Assembly (NCBI GenBank): GCA_910585205.1
Contig: CAJUCC010000025.1
Location: 1-64,000 of the forward strand
Direction of reading: 5' to 3'
Length of the DNA stretch: 64,000 nt
From: an uncultured Lachnospiraceae bacterium
GTDB lineage: Bacteria; Bacillota; Clostridia; Lachnospirales; Lachnospiraceae
Within the stretch, counting starts at the first letter, position 1. Each line of letters begins with the position of its first letter. Positions 34,937 to 43,697 of the stretch are shown piece after piece. Under the pieces are notes generated by a model that saw only the letters and a program-made list of their open reading frames with translations, searched no databases and was not told the origin of the DNA. Both the position numbers and the translations under genes were made by a program.

Positions 34937-36157
34937 ATGACTGTTTTTGAAGAACTGAAGGCAAGAGGGCTTCTTGCACAATTAACGGATGAAGAAGAAA
35001 TCCGGGAACTGGTAAATGCGGGAAAAGCCACGTTTTATATTGGATTTGATCCGACGGCGGACAGTCTCCATGTAGGACATTTTATGGCTCTGTGTCTGAT
35101 GAAGCGTCTGCAGATGGCCGGCAATAAACCGATTGCCCTGATCGGCGGCGGAACGGGAATGATCGGAGATCCTTCCGGCAGGAGCGATATGCGTACAATG
35201 ATGACAAAGGAACAGATTGCGCATAACTGTGACTGCTTTAAAAAGCAGATGAGCCGGTTTATAGACTTTTCCGAAGGCAAAGCATTGATGGTAAACAATG
35301 CGGACTGGCTGATGGACCTGAATTATGTCGAACTGCTTCGGGAAGTGGGTGCGCATTTTTCGGTCAATCGTATGCTGACGGCGGAATGTTATAAACAGAG
35401 AATGGAAAAAGGTCTTTCGTTCCTGGAATTTAATTATATGATTATGCAGAGTTATGATTTCTATGAGTTGTATCGCAAATACGGCTGTAATATGCAGTTT
35501 GGCGGCGACGATCAGTGGAGCAATATGCTCGGCGGTACGGAACTGATCCGCCGCAAACTGGGAAAAGACGCCTATGCGATGACCATTACCCTGCTGTTGA
35601 ATTCAGAAGGAAACAAGATGGGTAAGACTCAGAAAGGCGCTGTCTGGCTGGATCCGAATAAGACTTCACCCTTTGAGTTTTATCAGTACTGGAGAAATGT
35701 TGCGGATGCGGATGTGTTGAAATGTATCCGTATGCTGACGTTCCTGCCGATCGAAGAGATTGATAAAATGGATGCATGGGAGGGGAGCCAGTTAAACGAG
35801 GCGAAAGAAATTCTGGCTTATGAACTGACAAAACTGGTCCATGGAGAAGAAGAAGCGAAAAAAGCGCAGGATGGCGCGCGTGCCCTGTTCAGTACAGGCA
35901 ATGCGGCAGACATGCCGACTGCAGAACTGACGGCGGCGGATTTCCCGGAGGGAAAGGCCGATCTGATTACTGTTCTGGTGACATCCGGTCTGGTTTCCAG
36001 CAGATCAGAGGGCAGACGTGCTATCGAGCAGGGCGGTGTTTCCGTGGACGGCGAAAAGATAACGGATGTCAGGAAAGAATATGCGGTATCGTTTTTTTCG
36101 GATGGCATTGTGATAAAACGGGGCAAGAAAAATTTCCGAAAGGTGATTGTAAAATAA
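34937..36157 (+). CDS. tyrS: Tyrosine--tRNA ligase
   Basis: Class I synthetase of 406 aa, normal length. The HIGH motif appears as HVGHF, tyrosine-binding residues are in FLEFNYMIMQSYDF and QFGGDDQWSN, and the KMSKS loop appears as KMGKT. A C-terminal S4 domain (about 340-406) binds tRNA. AAAAGGAG precedes the ATG. No T-box leader is present; the gene is preceded by only 12 nt after the antiporter stop. Confidence 0.98.
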   Translation: MTVFEELKARGLLAQLTDEEEIRELVNAGKATFYIGFDPTADSLHVGHFMALCLMKRLQMAGNKPIALIGGGTGMIGDPSGRSDMRTMMTKEQIAHNCDCFKKQMSRFIDFSEGKALMVNNADWLMDLNYVELLREVGAHFSVNRMLTAECYKQRMEKGLSFLEFNYMIMQSYDFYELYRKYGCNMQFGGDDQWSNMLGGTELIRRKLGKDAYAMTITLLLNSEGNKMGKTQKGAVWLDPNKTSPFEFYQYWRNVADADVLKCIRMLTFLPIEEIDKMDAWEGSQLNEAKEILAYELTKLVHGEEEAKKAQDGARALFSTGNAADMPTAELTAADFPEGKADLITVLVTSGLVSSRSEGRRAIEQGGVSVDGEKITDVRKEYAVSFFSDGIVIKRGKKNFRKVIVK

Positions 36158-36158
36158 T

Positions 36159-36824
36159 ATGAAAAGTAAAACAATTATTTTTGATATGGACGGCGTTTTG
36201 TTCGACACGGAGATTATGTCTACCAAAGCCTGGATTCAGCTTGCGAAAGAACGTGGTCTTGACGGGGTTATCATACAGGAGCTGGCCGACAATTGTATGG
36301 GCAGAAACCGCAAAGACATTATATTCCAGTTTCAGAAAAAGTTCGGAGAAAATTTTGACGCGCAGGAGTTTTTGACAGCGGGCAGAAGTCTGATGCAGAA
36401 ATGGATAGAGCGGGACGGTCTGCCATTGATGAAGGGAACTGTGGAAATTCTGCAATATCTGCGGGAAAATCACTTTACCACCGGTCTGGCTTCTTCTTCC
36501 AGTACCCAGACGGTTATGAGCCATATGGAACGTTCCGGGCTTGGACATTATTTTGACGTGATTATCGGCGGTGATCAGGTGACATTGAGCAAACCGAAGC
36601 CGGATATATATTTGAAAGCCTGTGAAGCCGTACATATGCCGCCCGGGGAAGTGATCGCTGTGGAAGATTCTCCCAACGGAATACGGGCGGCTCATGCAGC
36701 CGGCATGAAAACGGTTATGATACCGGATTTGGTACAACCGGACGCGGAAATGCTGGCGCTGGTTTATCGCAAATATGATTCGCTGCTGGCGTTAAAGGAA
36801 GCGTTTGAAAGGGATGAATTGTAA
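36159..36824 (+). CDS. HAD-superfamily hydrolase, beta-phosphoglucomutase-like
   Basis: The 221-aa protein starts with motif I IIFDMDGVLFDTE (nucleophile and acid/base Asp), has motif II LASSSS, and motifs III/IV in KPKPDIYLKA and VEDSPNGIRAA. The helical cap (about 15-90) is of subclass C1, as in beta-phosphoglucomutase and small phosphatases. Substrate cannot be assigned. It starts 1 nt after tyrS, so it is probably co-translated. It converges with the next gene with 9 nt between stops. Confidence 0.9.
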   Translation: MKSKTIIFDMDGVLFDTEIMSTKAWIQLAKERGLDGVIIQELADNCMGRNRKDIIFQFQKKFGENFDAQEFLTAGRSLMQKWIERDGLPLMKGTVEILQYLRENHFTTGLASSSSTQTVMSHMERSGLGHYFDVIIGGDQVTLSKPKPDIYLKACEAVHMPPGEVIAVEDSPNGIRAAHAAGMKTVMIPDLVQPDAEMLALVYRKYDSLLALKEAFERDEL

Positions 36825-36833
36825 TAGTTCCTT

Positions 36834-37760
36834 TCACCAGTAAATTCCTTTGTATTCATAAAAAAACTGCCATTGGAAATCCCGGTACTGGTTTTTACTC
36901 TCTTTTGGATCGTACCATTTGCCACGGAGTATATAATAGCTCCAGTTCCGGGAACCGTCATAGAGATCACAGGAGCCGTTGTTGCTGGAAAGATACAGAT
37001 GCACATTACAGGTATGGCCGGTATCCCGATTCAGGTCTTCCATTATCTTCAATGCCTCCTGCCGGATCTGTTCTTCGTGTATTTCTTTTTCCGCACCCTG
37101 CAGAGATTCGTCATCAATGCTCAGATTAATGGAGACAAGCAGCGGATAATAATTGAAAATATTGTTATAGTCCAGCTTATAAAAGGGTATCATATTTTCT
37201 TCCTGCCGCAGATTTTCCCAAAGTCGTTTTTTGTATTCTTCTCCCGCTGCCTGCGCCTTTTCATATTCTTCTTTCTCATCTATCGTATAACTGCTGACGG
37301 GATTTCCAATCGAAATAAAGCAATAAGATTTTCCGAAGTAGTCTTCAAGCGTTAAATCCTGAAATGTCCCCTGTGGGAAAAGACTGATAAGGTAGTTTTG
37401 TTTATAGTATACAGAAAGCTGATTTTTCAGCCAGAAAAGCTGCTGATTGACCAACGGATCCATATTGTTTAATATTTGTGTGTAAGAATGCCCGTTCTGA
37501 TCCTGATATGTAATCTCCCATTCATCATAAATATAACCGTCGGAGTGGTATCCGCAATCACAGTTTTCCGTTTCGATTCGTATGGTTTTCTTTTCTCCTA
37601 CCTGATAATCGGGTCCAAACATAATCTGAAGTTCCGTTTGATAAAGCGAGGGATAATCATCCTGGTAAATATGAGGAATATTGCGGTAAAGATTGGTGCC
37701 GGTCTGCATAATGCCAAGCACAGTCAAGAACAACAACAATAATTTGAAAAAAGTTTTCAA
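36834..37760 (-). CDS. Unrecognised secreted or membrane-anchored protein
   Basis: The 308-aa protein begins with an uncleaved-type signal anchor or signal peptide (MKTFFKLLLLFLTVLGIMQTG). The exported part is rich in Tyr, Asn, Gln and Asp and is strongly hydrophilic, with a CDCG motif (Cys at about 67-69) and two further cysteines late. No family or catalytic motif is recognised. The start is the TTG at 37760 with AAAGGA 7 nt before it. It stands alone between terminators on the lagging strand, next to the SIMPL protein gene. Confidence 0.7.
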   Translation of the reverse strand: MKTFFKLLLLFLTVLGIMQTGTNLYRNIPHIYQDDYPSLYQTELQIMFGPDYQVGEKKTIRIETENCDCGYHSDGYIYDEWEITYQDQNGHSYTQILNNMDPLVNQQLFWLKNQLSVYYKQNYLISLFPQGTFQDLTLEDYFGKSYCFISIGNPVSSYTIDEKEEYEKAQAAGEEYKKRLWENLRQEENMIPFYKLDYNNIFNYYPLLVSINLSIDDESLQGAEKEIHEEQIRQEALKIMEDLNRDTGHTCNVHLYLSSNNGSCDLYDGSRNWSYYILRGKWYDPKESKNQYRDFQWQFFYEYKGIYW

Positions 37761-37780
37761 TCTGTTTTCCTTTCTATTTA

Positions 37781-37813
37781 AAAACCGGCAGTTATCAAGT
37801 ACCTGCCGGTTTT
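37781..37813 (-). terminator. Intrinsic terminator after SIMPL gene
   Basis: AAAACCGGCAG (37781-37791) and CTGCCGGTTTT (37803-37813) form an 11-bp stem with A- and T-rich flanks, between the SIMPL gene and the unrecognised protein gene. Confidence 0.85.
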
Positions 37814-37852
37814 AAATCGTTTTGCAATATGTATGAGTATTGTTTTGTTGTG

Positions 37853-38668
37853 TTAGTCCGTGGCATAATTCAGTCTGACCGTTACCGTTGCCGTTTTGTT
37901 TCTGGAACGGGTATCAAATGCACCGCCGTAACTGTACTCCGAATCGGAATTTTGTGCAGTGATCTGGAAAACACCGAGATTTGCACTGAGTAATTTGGTA
38001 TTTCTGGCGTTTGTGCCGTTCGCAATAATATCGGCTCTTGCCTTTGCATTTTCCGTTGCCTGTTCGATGAGATCCAGTTTCAGTTCATCCAGTTTGGTAT
38101 AATAGTATTCCGGAGCATCGGATTCGAACTCAATGTTAGCTTCGATCAGTTTGGTAATATCTCTGGAAATAGCATCCACTTTATCCACGTCCCCGGAAGT
38201 GATGGTGACAGACTGGTAGAGATCATAACCGTCCAGATATTCTCCGACTCTTTCGCCTTCCTCATTGTACTGTGTCGTCCATCTCTGCGAAATGGATACC
38301 GAGCTGAATGTCAGTTCGGACTCCGAGATACCGTTATCCAGCAGATATTTCTGGATTACTTCGGCATCATTTTTAATAGATTGGTATGCGCTTTTCGGCG
38401 TGGGTCCGTATGCGGAGAAACTACCTCTCCATACGATCAGATCCGATTCAAAATCACAGCTTGCGGAGCCTGTGACGGTGATACCGTCGCCGCTTTTATG
38501 GGTTTTATATCTGGCAATACTGCCGGAAAAAATAGTGACGCAGATAATCGCAGAAATTCCTGCAATCAGTGCAATGATAATAGAAGGGGACACCGGCTTT
38601 TTCGGTGGTTTTTCCAATGGCAGAGTAATCCCCTGGTCGTTTTCGTTTCCGTACATGTTTCCATACAT
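37853..38668 (-). CDS. SIMPL domain-containing protein (DUF541)
   Basis: A 271-aa protein with a short cytoplasmic N-terminus, a transmembrane helix (about 29-49), and an extracellular SIMPL/DUF541 domain. Hallmarks are ITVTGSASCDFESDLIVW, repeated cycles of SAYQSIKNDAEVIQKYL and DGYDLYQSVTIT, and the C-terminal ATVTVRLNY. The family forms oligomeric envelope proteins of unclear role. GGGAGAAAG precedes the ATG. It is a stand-alone gene with a downstream terminator. Confidence 0.9.
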   Translation of the reverse strand: MYGNMYGNENDQGITLPLEKPPKKPVSPSIIIALIAGISAIICVTIFSGSIARYKTHKSGDGITVTGSASCDFESDLIVWRGSFSAYGPTPKSAYQSIKNDAEVIQKYLLDNGISESELTFSSVSISQRWTTQYNEEGERVGEYLDGYDLYQSVTITSGDVDKVDAISRDITKLIEANIEFESDAPEYYYTKLDELKLDLIEQATENAKARADIIANGTNARNTKLLSANLGVFQITAQNSDSEYSYGGAFDTRSRNKTATVTVRLNYATD

Positions 38669-38778
38669 AATTATCTTTCTCCCTTTTCTGTGAGCAATGC
38701 AATCAATGACTGTTTTTATTATATAGCAGATCAGGTGCGATTTTCAAGAGATTTATGAATGGATTCGGGATTGCAGAA

Positions 38779-38823
38779 AAAAAAGCACCATCCCCAAGGA
38801 AGCAAGTCCTCAAAAATGGTACT
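38779..38823 (-). terminator. Intrinsic terminator of tRNA-Lys
   Basis: Stem AGCACCAT (38784-38791) with ATGGTACT (38816-38823), plus an inner AGGA/TCCT pairing, followed on the minus strand by a run of eight T. Lies just 3' of the tRNA gene. Confidence 0.8.
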
Positions 38824-38829
38824 TATAAG

Positions 38830-38902
38830 TGCGCCTTCAGGGGTTCGAACCCTGGACACCCTGATTAAGAGTCAGGTGCTCTGCCAGCTGAGCTAAAGGC
38901 GC
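38830..38902 (-). tRNA. tRNA-Lys (anticodon CTT)
   Basis: The reverse complement is a 73-nt cloverleaf: acceptor GCGCCTT with AAGGCGC, D arm TAGCTCAGCTGGCAGAGCA, anticodon arm CCTGA, loop CTCTTAA, TCAGG, and T arm with GGTTCGAACC. The CTT anticodon reads AAG (Lys). Discriminator is A; CCA is not encoded. Confidence 0.96.
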
Positions 38903-38918
38903 ATATGCGATTCACTTA

Positions 38919-38964
38919 TTTACAACACAAGAATGATTATAGTATAATGTTTTGTAGTTTGCAA
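38919..38964. promoter_or_regulatory. Overlapping divergent promoters for tRNA-Lys and tatD
   Basis: On the minus strand TTGCAA (38964-38959) and TATAAT (38941-38936) have a 17-nt spacer. On the plus strand TTTACA (38919-38924) and TATAAT (38943-38948) have an 18-nt spacer. The two promoters overlap face to face, so they may compete for polymerase. Confidence 0.65.
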
Positions 38965-39007
38965 GAGATTTTTTAAAAAAATTTAATTTTTTTGTCAAGG
39001 AGTTTTT

Positions 39008-39784
39008 ATGATTTTTGAAACACATGCCCATTATGATGACAGAGCATTTGATAAGGACAGAGTTGATCTGTTGAAAAGTCTGCCGGAAAACGGTATCGGG
39101 GCCGTTGTCAACGCCGGTTCGAGTTTGTCTTCGATCGAAACAATACGGGAACTCACAAAACAATATTCTTATGTGTACGGAGCGGTGGGAATCCATCCCT
39201 GTGATACAGGTGATCTGACAGAAGAGCGTTTTGCATGGCTGAAAAAACAGTGTGCCGATGAAAAAATCGTCGCGGTCGGAGAGATCGGACTGGATTACCA
39301 TTGGAATGATCCGCACCCGGAAATCCAGAAAACATGGTTTGTGCGGCAGCTTTTGATGGCGCAGGAGGTGCATCTTCCGGTTATCATTCATTCCAGGGAA
39401 GCCGCCAATGATACCCTGACCATTATGAGAGAAAACCATGCGGAGAGATCAGGCGGTGTGATCCATTGCTTTTCATATTCCGTGGAGATGGCGGCGGAAT
39501 TTCTGAAAATGGATTATTATTTCGGTATCGGCGGTGTTGTGACATTTGAAAATGCCAAAAAGCTGAAAGAAGCGGTACGGTATATTCCGACGGAGCGGAT
39601 TCTTCTGGAAACGGACAGTCCGTATCTGGCGCCTGCGCCATATCGTGGAAAACGCAACAGTTCTCTGTATCTTCCTTATATTGCGGAGGAAATCGGACGT
39701 ATCAAGGGGATGACGGCAGCAGAAGTGATCCGGTGTACGGAGGAAAATGCTGTGAGACTGTTTGGCGTCACATGCGTCTGCTGA
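39008..39784 (+). CDS. tatD: TatD-family metal-dependent DNase
   Basis: TIM-barrel metal-dependent hydrolase of 258 aa. The first metal motif reads ETHAHYDD (usually DTHAHLDD; the first Asp is Glu here), followed by IHPCDTG, AVGEIGLDYHW, PVIIHSREA, VIHCFSYS and the last metal ligand in LETDSPYLAP. AAGGAG lies 5 nt from the ATG. Proposed 3'-5' nuclease in repair and quality control. It is followed by rsmA, a common arrangement near the origin in Firmicutes. Confidence 0.95.
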   Translation: MIFETHAHYDDRAFDKDRVDLLKSLPENGIGAVVNAGSSLSSIETIRELTKQYSYVYGAVGIHPCDTGDLTEERFAWLKKQCADEKIVAVGEIGLDYHWNDPHPEIQKTWFVRQLLMAQEVHLPVIIHSREAANDTLTIMRENHAERSGGVIHCFSYSVEMAAEFLKMDYYFGIGGVVTFENAKKLKEAVRYIPTERILLETDSPYLAPAPYRGKRNSSLYLPYIAEEIGRIKGMTAAEVIRCTEENAVRLFGVTCVC

Positions 39785-39805
39785 CGGAAGAGAAAGGTTG
39801 AAAAT

Positions 39806-40660
39806 ATGGCATATCTGGGAAATCCTACAAGTACCGTTGCAGTACTGAAAAAATACAATCTGCATTTTCGTAAGCAGTACGGGCAGAATTTTTTAATAGA
39901 CAGTAATATTCTGGAAAAGATTGTGGCATCCGCGCAGCTGACAAAGGAAGATACCGTATTGGAAATCGGACCGGGAATCGGGACGATGACACAGTATCTG
40001 GCGGAAAGAGCAGGCAGGGTAATCGCCGTGGAGATCGACAAAACGCTGATTCCGGTGTTGGAAGATACTTTATCTGTCTATGATAATGTGGAAATCATCA
40101 ACCGTGATATACTGAAAACCGATCTGGCTGCACTGGCGGAGGTAAAAAACGGCGGGAAACCGTTTCAGGTTGTGGCGAATCTCCCGTATTATATTACGAC
40201 ACCGATTATTATGGGACTGTTTGAAAGCCGTATTCCGCCGCAGCGGATGACGATTATGATACAGAAAGAGGTTGCAGACAGGATGCAGGCGCAGCCGGGC
40301 AGCAAAGATTATGGTTCGCTGTCTCTTGCCGTGCAGTATCATGCCTTTCCTGAGATTGTAATGCAGGTTTCTCCTTCCTGTTTTATGCCAAGGCCCAATG
40401 TGGGGAGTACGGTGATACGTCTGACCGGATATAAGGAGAAACCGGTGCAGGCAGAGGATGAAGCGCATCTCTTTACCGTGATACGCGCCGCGTTCGGACA
40501 AAGGCGCAAGACACTTGTAAACAGTCTTATGAACGCCGAAAACCTCCGTGTTACAAAAGAGCAGATTTTACAGGCGCTTGAACGGCTCGGAATCGATCCG
40601 ATGGTACGGGGTGAGGCGTTGACGCTGGAAATGTTTGCGGAACTGGCAAAGTATGTTTGA
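39806..40660 (+). CDS. rsmA: 16S rRNA dimethyladenosine transferase RsmA (KsgA)
   Basis: SAM-dependent enzyme of 284 aa that dimethylates two adjacent adenosines near the 3' end of 16S rRNA. Motifs: KQYGQNFLID at the N-terminus, VLEIGPGIGTMTQYLAE (SAM loop), VIAVEID and VANLPYYITTPI (the NLPY active-site motif). Length normal. It lies 21 nt after tatD. Confidence 0.97.
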   Translation: MAYLGNPTSTVAVLKKYNLHFRKQYGQNFLIDSNILEKIVASAQLTKEDTVLEIGPGIGTMTQYLAERAGRVIAVEIDKTLIPVLEDTLSVYDNVEIINRDILKTDLAALAEVKNGGKPFQVVANLPYYITTPIIMGLFESRIPPQRMTIMIQKEVADRMQAQPGSKDYGSLSLAVQYHAFPEIVMQVSPSCFMPRPNVGSTVIRLTGYKEKPVQAEDEAHLFTVIRAAFGQRRKTLVNSLMNAENLRVTKEQILQALERLGIDPMVRGEALTLEMFAELAKYV

Positions 40661-40680
40661 TGTTTTTGCCCTGTTTGTTT

Positions 40681-40709
40681 TTGACTTCTCCCGATGCCTG
40701 TGGTAAACT
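40681..40709 (+). promoter_or_regulatory. Promoter of the TPR-glgB unit
   Basis: TTGACT (40681-40686) and TAAACT (40704-40709) with a 17-nt spacer, 53 nt before the TTG start of the TPR protein. Confidence 0.65.
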
Positions 40710-40762
40710 GAAAAGAGTTTAAAAATGGGTTACTGTATCATATTCCATATGAGGTGAGTACG

Positions 40763-43678
40763 TTGGATAAATATGAATATAAAATACGCTCTGAAGAGAT
40801 CAAAACCCTGATTGGAAGAAAAAAATACGCGGAAGCCATGGAAATAGCGGATATGATTGACTGGCGGAAGGTAAAAAACGTCAATATGCTCTGTACGGTC
40901 AGTGATCTTTATAAATTGAGCCGCAGGTATGAAGAGAGCAGAGAAATCCTTCTCCTTGCGTATGAACGTCATCCGGGCGGCCGGATGATTATATATTCGC
41001 TCTGTGAACTTTGCATCAAGCTGGATGATGTGGTACAGGCGGTGGAATATTACAAGGAATTTGTGCAGACTGCGCCGCGGGATAACGGCAGATATGTGCT
41101 GCAGTATAAATTATATGAAGCGCAGGAAGTTACGCTGGAAGAGAGAATTGCCGTACTGGAGGAATTGAAGCGGCGGGAATACAGAGAAAAATGGGCATAT
41201 GAACTGGCATATCTGTATCATCGGATCGGACTCGGAACAAAATGCGTTGAGGAATGTGATGAACTGATTCTCTGGTTCGGGGAGGGAAAATATGTCACAA
41301 AAGCGATGGAGCTGAAAATGCTGCACGCTCCGTTGTCTCCGGAACAAGAGAAAAAATATAAAAAGGGTAAGGGAAAGGGGGTCCCTGCGCCCGCCCCGGT
41401 GCAGAGCACGGAACCCGCTCCGGATGATGATCTGGATATTCAGGTAAAACCCCTTAACGTAGGGGAATATGCGACGATCAATCTCCAGAGAGAACTGGCG
41501 GAAAGTATGAAGGAAGTTCTGGCCGAGGAAGGCCGGCCGCCGGCTGCCGATGCAACCGTTGAATATGAGGCGGTCGGCGGTTATCAAATGGGGTATCAAA
41601 CCGGTTACAGTACCGATGAAATTCAGGATTTTCAGACACAACTGGAAAACAATACCCTGGATATTTACGAGGAAGATTATGATACCGGTGAGGTCACTGC
41701 CGCGCCGGCACAGGAAGTTTTCATGCAGCCGCAGCAGGCGGTATCGGCATATGAAAATGTACAGAATCTACATAATATGCGGAATGTTCAGCCGATCAGG
41801 CAGGTTTGGCAAAACGAACCGATTATGGAAGGCCCCGGGGACTTTACGAGAGAGATTATCACCAATCTTTTGCAGGATACGGAAGAGTCCGAAGAATTTG
41901 TTTCCCCGCAGCCGGTTCGGGAAGAGGAAGTATTTTTCGATGATCCCGATACGATCGAAATGCCGGTGCTGGATGAACCCGCCAGAGTCGTCAGAATGGC
42001 GCGCACGGCGGAAATACCGAAAATGGTGCAGATTACCGGAGAAGAAATCGACCCGCAGATGGAGTATTATAAAAACCGGGTAAAAACAATCCCGCAGGAG
42101 ACGGTTTTACAGGAAGCGCCGCCGGAAAAGAGGGCGTTGCGGAGAAAAGCACAGCAGAAATCCGCGCCGCCGCCGCGGGTGCCGCAAAGAGCGGCGGAAC
42201 CGGAGGCTGAGATGCAGGAAGCACCGATACCGGAAATGACACCGCAGAACACGGCGGCACAGATTCCGCCGGAACCGGAAAATGCGATTCCACAGCCGAC
42301 TGCAGAGAGCATGGCGCAGGAAAAAAATGAATTCGATCATATTCTGACACAGGAATACGACGGTCAGATCAAGCTTGCCGTTCCCGCAAAAGATACGGTT
42401 GAAAAACAGATTACCGGCCAGATGAGCATTCAGGATGTTCTTCTGGAATGGGAACAGATGAAACGGGATAATGAGGAAAAGCGGGCGGAAGCGATCCGGC
42501 AGCGGGTTATGGAGCAGACCGGGGAAATATTTTTGCAGTTTGATGCTTCGACGAAAGAAGGTCCGCTGGCCGAACTGACACAGGAACTTCCCGAGGTGGA
42601 AGAACTGGAAGAAATCGACGAACAGTCCGATACGCAGCGGTTTTCACAGGAAGCGCTGGCAGCGCTGCAAAAAGCCGTGGCGGCAGAAGAAAAAGAAAAG
42701 GCAGAGAAAGCAGAACAAAAGAGAAAAGAAGAGGAAGAAAAAACAAAGAGCGAAGAGAACGCCGAAACAGAAAAGACGGCAGAGCCGGAAGAGGCCGAAA
42801 CCGGGACGCCCCGGCCGGAACAGCAAAGCAGTGCGGATACGGATACCGGGGAAACCGATACGGAATCGGAGAAGGCAAAGGAACGGGCGAAACAGCAATC
42901 GCAGGCAAAAGCCGGGAAATCGGAAGTTTCCCAGCGCCCGATGACATCGGAGGAAAAGAAACTGTTTGGGCCGTTCATACAGACAAAATCGACAAGAGAT
43001 CAGATTTTGCATGTATTGGATCATATCAGCCTTGCTTCCTATACCGGAAATGTGATTCTCACCGGAGAGCCGGGGATGGGTTCGATAAAACTGGCAAAAA
43101 ATATTATCAAAGACATTCAGATGACAGACAGCAATTTCTCCGGAAGGATGGCTAAGATTACCGGGCAGGCGCTCAATCACAAGGATATGGAGAAAACGTT
43201 TGGCAAATTGAGCAACGGGGCTTTGATTGTGGAAGGTGCAGGTGAAATGAAGCAGGCGGTCATAGAATCAATGGCCAGACTGCTGGAACAGGAAGAACAG
43301 GGCATTATTGTGATCCTGGAAGATACGAAAATCAATATGAATAAACTTCTGGACAATCATAAAATCCTGCACCGCAATTTTGATCTGCGGATTGATATTG
43401 AGGCAATGGATAATGACTCTCTTGTATTGTTCGGTAAAAAATATGCACTGGAACAGGAATATGCCATCGATGAACTGGGTGTGCTCGCGTTGTATACAAG
43501 GATTTCCGATCTGCAGACAAGTGAACATTCGGTTACTACGAAGGAAGTAAAAGAAATCGTGGATGAAGCAATCTACCATGCGGGCAGAAAAAATATGTCT
43601 CATTTTATGGAGATACTTTTGGGTAAGCGATACGATGAGGAAGATATGATTATACTAAGGGAGAAGGATTTTGTTTAA
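40763..43678 (+). CDS. TPR protein with acidic linker and degenerate AAA-like C-terminal domain
   Basis: This 971-aa predicted cytoplasmic protein has three parts. Residues 1-190 are TPR-like helices. Residues about 205-725 are low-complexity, Pro/Glu/Gln/Ala-rich and probably disordered, ending in a Lys/Glu/Ala coiled-coil-like run (about 635-690). The last 235 or so residues look like an AAA+ ATPase: NVILTGEPGMGSIKLAK stands where a Walker A would be, but the conserved GKT/S is replaced, and ALIVEGAGEM stands in place of Walker B. The fold resembles CbbX/SpoVK-type AAA proteins by eye, without ATP-binding residues. The start is the TTG at 40763 after GAGGTGA. Its stop overlaps a possible glgB upstream start. 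Function unknown. Confidence 0.75.
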   Translation: MDKYEYKIRSEEIKTLIGRKKYAEAMEIADMIDWRKVKNVNMLCTVSDLYKLSRRYEESREILLLAYERHPGGRMIIYSLCELCIKLDDVVQAVEYYKEFVQTAPRDNGRYVLQYKLYEAQEVTLEERIAVLEELKRREYREKWAYELAYLYHRIGLGTKCVEECDELILWFGEGKYVTKAMELKMLHAPLSPEQEKKYKKGKGKGVPAPAPVQSTEPAPDDDLDIQVKPLNVGEYATINLQRELAESMKEVLAEEGRPPAADATVEYEAVGGYQMGYQTGYSTDEIQDFQTQLENNTLDIYEEDYDTGEVTAAPAQEVFMQPQQAVSAYENVQNLHNMRNVQPIRQVWQNEPIMEGPGDFTREIITNLLQDTEESEEFVSPQPVREEEVFFDDPDTIEMPVLDEPARVVRMARTAEIPKMVQITGEEIDPQMEYYKNRVKTIPQETVLQEAPPEKRALRRKAQQKSAPPPRVPQRAAEPEAEMQEAPIPEMTPQNTAAQIPPEPENAIPQPTAESMAQEKNEFDHILTQEYDGQIKLAVPAKDTVEKQITGQMSIQDVLLEWEQMKRDNEEKRAEAIRQRVMEQTGEIFLQFDASTKEGPLAELTQELPEVEELEEIDEQSDTQRFSQEALAALQKAVAAEEKEKAEKAEQKRKEEEEKTKSEENAETEKTAEPEEAETGTPRPEQQSSADTDTGETDTESEKAKERAKQQSQAKAGKSEVSQRPMTSEEKKLFGPFIQTKSTRDQILHVLDHISLASYTGNVILTGEPGMGSIKLAKNIIKDIQMTDSNFSGRMAKITGQALNHKDMEKTFGKLSNGALIVEGAGEMKQAVIESMARLLEQEEQGIIVILEDTKINMNKLLDNHKILHRNFDLRIDIEAMDNDSLVLFGKKYALEQEYAIDELGVLALYTRISDLQTSEHSVTTKEVKEIVDEAIYHAGRKNMSHFMEILLGKRYDEEDMIILREKDFV

Positions 43679-43697
43679 AAGGAGGGTGACAAGAAAA

